Source: G965279335 sp965279285 (lineage in GTDB: Bacteria > Pseudomonadota > Gammaproteobacteria > DSM-16500). From it: a stretch of 64,000 nucleotides of DNA. The notes beneath the pieces are model-generated. The model was not told where the DNA came from. It worked only from the letters and a program-made list of their open reading frames with translations, and made no database searches. Positions 61,501 through 64,000 of the stretch are shown here, piece by piece. The position numbers and the translations under genes are program-made. The stretch is taken from contig OZ257148.1 in NCBI GenBank assembly GCA_965279285.1, positions 1,302,001 through 1,366,000 on the forward strand, written 5' to 3'. Position 1 is the first letter of the stretch, and every line of letters starts with the position of its first letter.

Positions 61501-62997
61501 TCATGGATACATTAAATATTTCAAATCAACCTGCTGAATCATTTTCAAATAATTCACCGGTTCATCTAATAAAAACGATACTTGAAAATATTTTTTAGCA
61601 ACTTGAGTCGTTAAATTAGTATCTTCCGGATATTCTAGTAGTAAAGGAAATAGCACGGATTTACCAATCACAGCACGTCCGTTCTCAGACTTTGGATGTA
61701 TGCCCCACATATTTTGATAAGTCATAGCCATTAATGCATGATCTTTTGTATTAGGATTAGGGTGATTACCAATATAAAGTACAACATGGCCGCCGATATA
61801 AATTAATGTCATAAAGCGTTGACCATGTTCCATTAAATAATTTAATCGTTGTTCCGGTGAGCTGTTTGACATATCCGCTACTCTCCCCATTTTTATTTGG
61901 TCAGATGAATGGCGTGGTAACCAAATTCCAAATGGCGTAAATAAACTTTTTAATTCTGCTGAGCAATCATTGTAAAAATACATGTTTCCCCAGCCATAAG
62001 GCCGGCCAATCAAGGTGCTCATGAGATAAGTAAAATGATGGGGTGTGAGTGGCAATGGCATGCGAGTTGCTTCATCAGCAGAGACAAGGGCATAACTGAT
62101 CACAGCTTGTTGTTTGTTGTCAGCAATCGGTATCATTAATTTATAATCATGCGTGATGGAATCTGCAGGAAAGAAACTTCCTACATAAGCTAACGAGCGG
62201 AATACACCTTGTTCATCAACCAAGCTTGTTTTGGTATGCGTGATAGCTACTAATTGTTTTTTTGCGGCAAGTTGCCAAGTGTTAATAAAATTAGCGTTAG
62301 TGCGCGCAAGACCATTGCTTTTAACCCAAGCGATATAATCGGGTGTGATGACCATTGCCCAGGCCCGATCCAGAGTATAGCCAAGAATATAAACAGGTGT
62401 ACCTATCCATAATGCCGACATTTGTAAATTATCAAAGGGGTAACCTTCGCCAGGTAGTTGATGACTATAAAAATGGACATCTTCGGTGGGTAATGCGCGT
62501 GCGTGTAAGTTATCAATGGCAATCGCTTGATTATTAGGATCATATTTTAAATTATCAAATTGAGAAAAATTAATATTGTGTGTAATCGTATCAATCCATT
62601 CTTGAGTATAAGGTTGAAAATTTTCACCATAACCAATTTGATCATTCGATTTATTTTGATTGCTGAAAAAAACGATGAGACTGTGTTCAGCAGAGCTTAA
62701 ATTGTCGGGTGTTTGAGCTTGTAAAATTTGACTAACATGAGCAGCATCCCATGGGGAGTTGGCGCCGTAATAGTGTTGATAAAATCCATCAAAACGTTTT
62801 TGTTGGAGGCTTTCTTCCATTAATGGTTTATCGTAATTGTTATCGCTAGGTTTTATCCAATCAGCAATATTTTGACTGTAGTGAGTGAGTGGGAATAAAG
62901 AAATATTTTCTTGATTTGATCGGCAGACGGAAATAAAAAAAATGGAAATTAAAAATAATGCTAACCAAATACATTTTTGTAATTGCTTTTTTTGCAT
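61501..62997 (-). CDS. SH3-domain NlpC/P60-type hydrolase, exported
   Basis: 498 aa. Hydrophobic N-terminal segment (CIWLALFLISIFFISVC). The middle has SH3b-like regions with ARALPTEDVHF and GTPVYILGYTLDRAWAMV. C-terminal papain-like domain: Cys345 in YNDCSAE and His404 in GGHVVLYIG, with a polar residue expected nearby. Resembles YkfC/dipeptidyl-peptidase-VI-like murein endopeptidases. Probably cleaves gamma-D-Glu-DAP type bonds in the periplasm. AAGGCGA before the ATG. Confidence 0.85.
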   Translation of the reverse strand: MQKKQLQKCIWLALFLISIFFISVCRSNQENISLFPLTHYSQNIADWIKPSDNNYDKPLMEESLQQKRFDGFYQHYYGANSPWDAAHVSQILQAQTPDNLSSAEHSLIVFFSNQNKSNDQIGYGENFQPYTQEWIDTITHNINFSQFDNLKYDPNNQAIAIDNLHARALPTEDVHFYSHQLPGEGYPFDNLQMSALWIGTPVYILGYTLDRAWAMVITPDYIAWVKSNGLARTNANFINTWQLAAKKQLVAITHTKTSLVDEQGVFRSLAYVGSFFPADSITHDYKLMIPIADNKQQAVISYALVSADEATRMPLPLTPHHFTYLMSTLIGRPYGWGNMYFYNDCSAELKSLFTPFGIWLPRHSSDQIKMGRVADMSNSSPEQRLNYLMEHGQRFMTLIYIGGHVVLYIGNHPNPNTKDHALMAMTYQNMWGIHPKSENGRAVIGKSVLFPLLLEYPEDTNLTTQVAKKYFQVSFLLDEPVNYLKMIQQVDLKYLMYP

Positions 62998-63029
62998 AAT
63001 TTTCGCCTTTTTATTCAGGTTTTACGTAA

Positions 63030-63146
63030 CTACTCAGTAGCTACAGAGTTTGGTGGGCACGCTGCGCTTTGCCCACCCTACATTTTTTATAATTTTTGTA
63101 GGGTGGGCAAAGCGCAGCGTGCCCACCAACTCCTTAGCTATTGTAG
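63030..63146. repeat. Class A repeat at the lnt 3' end
   Basis: Arms 63052-63081 and 63098-63127. Left flank reads GTAACTACTCAGTAGCTACA (from 63026). The right flank carries the mirror of GTAACTACAATAGC, and the TAA in GTAAC at the right terminus is the lnt stop codon (63147-63149 on the minus strand). Confidence 0.92.
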
Positions 63147-64000
63147 TTACGGTTTTACCGTTTTTTGTTTACGTACTGCAACAACAATCAAGCCAACTAA
63201 AATTAATAAAATAGGATCCATGCCTATCCATTGCCAAGGTGTTTTTCCTACAGAGGCATGGATTGAGTCAGTGAGGACATAGGACTCAAATTGCGGTGCT
63301 TTTGATTGAATTTTTCCTTTATCGGTAATAAATGCGGTGATTCCATCATTTGATACAAATAAAACGGGGCGTCCCATTTCTAAGGCGCGCATTTGACCCA
63401 TTTGTAAGTGTTGTGCTTGCGCAATGGAGTGACCAAACCAGGCATCATTGCTGACAGTGAGTATCATGCCCGTGTTACCATCGCGCGTGCGTACTTGTTC
63501 AGGAAAAGCAATTTCATAACAAATAAAAGTTGCGATTTTTAAACCATCAATAGTGATGGGAGTAAGCGATCGAGGTGCAGAAATAAATTCTGACATGGGT
63601 AAGTGTAAAATATCAAAAAACTTTTTAAATACTTTGGTTAAAGGAATATATTCACCGAAAGGCACTAGACGTTGTTTGGAGTAAATGCCTTCACCATCTC
63701 CTACGGTAACGACAGCATTATAGTAGGAACCGGCTTGTGGTGCTTCAATTGGTATGCCAGTAATTAAAGTTGAGTGGTGTTGCTTAGCTAAGGTTGCCAT
63801 GGTTTCTAAAAATCCGCCGGCGTTTTGTAAGATGAGTGGAATGGCAGCTTCTGGCCAAATAACAATTTTACTATCCCAGTGGGGTTTGGTTAACTCTTGG
63901 TAGTGGTTTAAAGTTGGTAAGATTTGATCGGGTGACCATTTTACTGTTTGTGGAATATTACCTTGTACCATGCTGATTTGAGTCGCAGAGCCAGTGGGAT
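63147..64000 (-). CDS. lnt: Apolipoprotein N-acyltransferase (C-terminal part, cut by window edge)
   Basis: Final enzyme of lipoprotein maturation, adding the third acyl chain. The nitrilase domain of about 284 codons is visible: VQGNIPQTVKW, WPEAAIP (Glu of the triad), KQRLVPFGEYIP (Lys) and FICYEIAFPEQVR (Cys). A C-terminal helix (DPILLILVGLIVVAV) follows. The frame is open to the window edge, where the N-terminal membrane part should lie. Its stop falls in a class A terminus. Confidence 0.94.
   Translation of the reverse strand, partial: PTGSATQISMVQGNIPQTVKWSPDQILPTLNHYQELTKPHWDSKIVIWPEAAIPLILQNAGGFLETMATLAKQHHSTLITGIPIEAPQAGSYYNAVVTVGDGEGIYSKQRLVPFGEYIPLTKVFKKFFDILHLPMSEFISAPRSLTPITIDGLKIATFICYEIAFPEQVRTRDGNTGMILTVSNDAWFGHSIAQAQHLQMGQMRALEMGRPVLFVSNDGITAFITDKGKIQSKAPQFESYVLTDSIHASVGKTPWQWIGMDPILLILVGLIVVAVRKQKTVKP

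Noticed and set aside
1563..63127. Repeated palindromes as a CRISPR array
   Set aside because: Copies are scattered through the window as inverted pairs between genes, without direct regularly spaced repeats or cas genes.
1..64000. tRNA or rRNA genes
   Set aside because: No cloverleaf with a T-loop GGTTCRA block or rRNA-like stretch was recognised in any gap. A covariance-model search was not possible by eye.

Overview
This 64 kb window is a chromosomal segment of a low-GC gammaproteobacterium. Gene order matches gammaproteobacterial blocks: valS-holC-pepA facing lptF-lptG, mreBCD-rng-yhdP, metG facing mrp, eno-ftsB-surE-rpoS, dnaX-ybaB-recR, and leuS-lptE-holA-nadD-rsfS-rlmH. Several features point to Legionellales, probably a Coxiella/Aquicella/Berkiella-like intracellular bacterium: GatCAB amidotransferase, a PPi-type phosphofructokinase, an IcmD/DotP-like inner-membrane protein, and large coiled-coil, ankyrin and membrane-spanning proteins resembling Dot/Icm effectors. 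That placement is inference. No rRNA, tRNA, CRISPR array or transposase was seen.

Layout. 1-5.6 kb: valS (cut by the left edge), holC, pepA, lptF, lptG. 5.6-11.8 kb: accessory island with a broken effector-like remnant, a 1103-aa protein with a degenerate OTU-like region and a coiled coil, and a 630-aa relative. 11.9-15.1 kb: gatB, gatA, gatC. 15.6-23.4 kb: mreB, mreC (apparently ATT-started), mreD, rng, yhdP. 23.6-25.3 kb: 555-aa membrane effector candidate. 25.4-38.4 kb: rnfB-like ferredoxin, metG, mrp, dcd, ihfB, DUF2066 protein, AI-2E family permease, hda, eno, ftsB, surE, rpoS, PPi-PFK. 38.7-42.1 kb: universal stress protein and a FixL/FixJ-like two-component pair. 42.2-49.4 kb: mpl, an unlisted 35-aa membrane ORF, apaG, a secreted PLD, recR, ybaB, dnaX, an alpha/beta hydrolase. 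49.4-52.6 kb: 774-aa effector candidate divergent from the IcmD-like gene and a lipoprotein. 52.7-58.4 kb: rlmH to leuS. 58.6-61.4 kb: hipBA-like toxin-antitoxin and an ankyrin protein. 61.5-64 kb: SH3/NlpC-P60 hydrolase and lnt (cut by the right edge).

Two themes stand out. First, intergenic gaps are packed with palindromic repeats. The main class (A) has arms of the form GGTGGGCACGCTGCGCTTTG..CCCACCCTAC and occurs about 17 times. Elements with completely different interiors (classes B and C) share the same outer termini, close to RTAACTATTCAGYAGC, so they look like one modular family of non-autonomous elements. Several sit exactly on gene 3' ends, and one supplies the last codons and stop of holA. 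Second, three effector candidates carry PmrA-box-like sites (two TTAA-containing half sites 11 bp apart) with a -10-like hexamer at the same distance. One lies in the divergent promoter region next to the IcmD-like gene. Together these suggest a PmrA/Dot-Icm-type regulon, which needs a genome-wide check.
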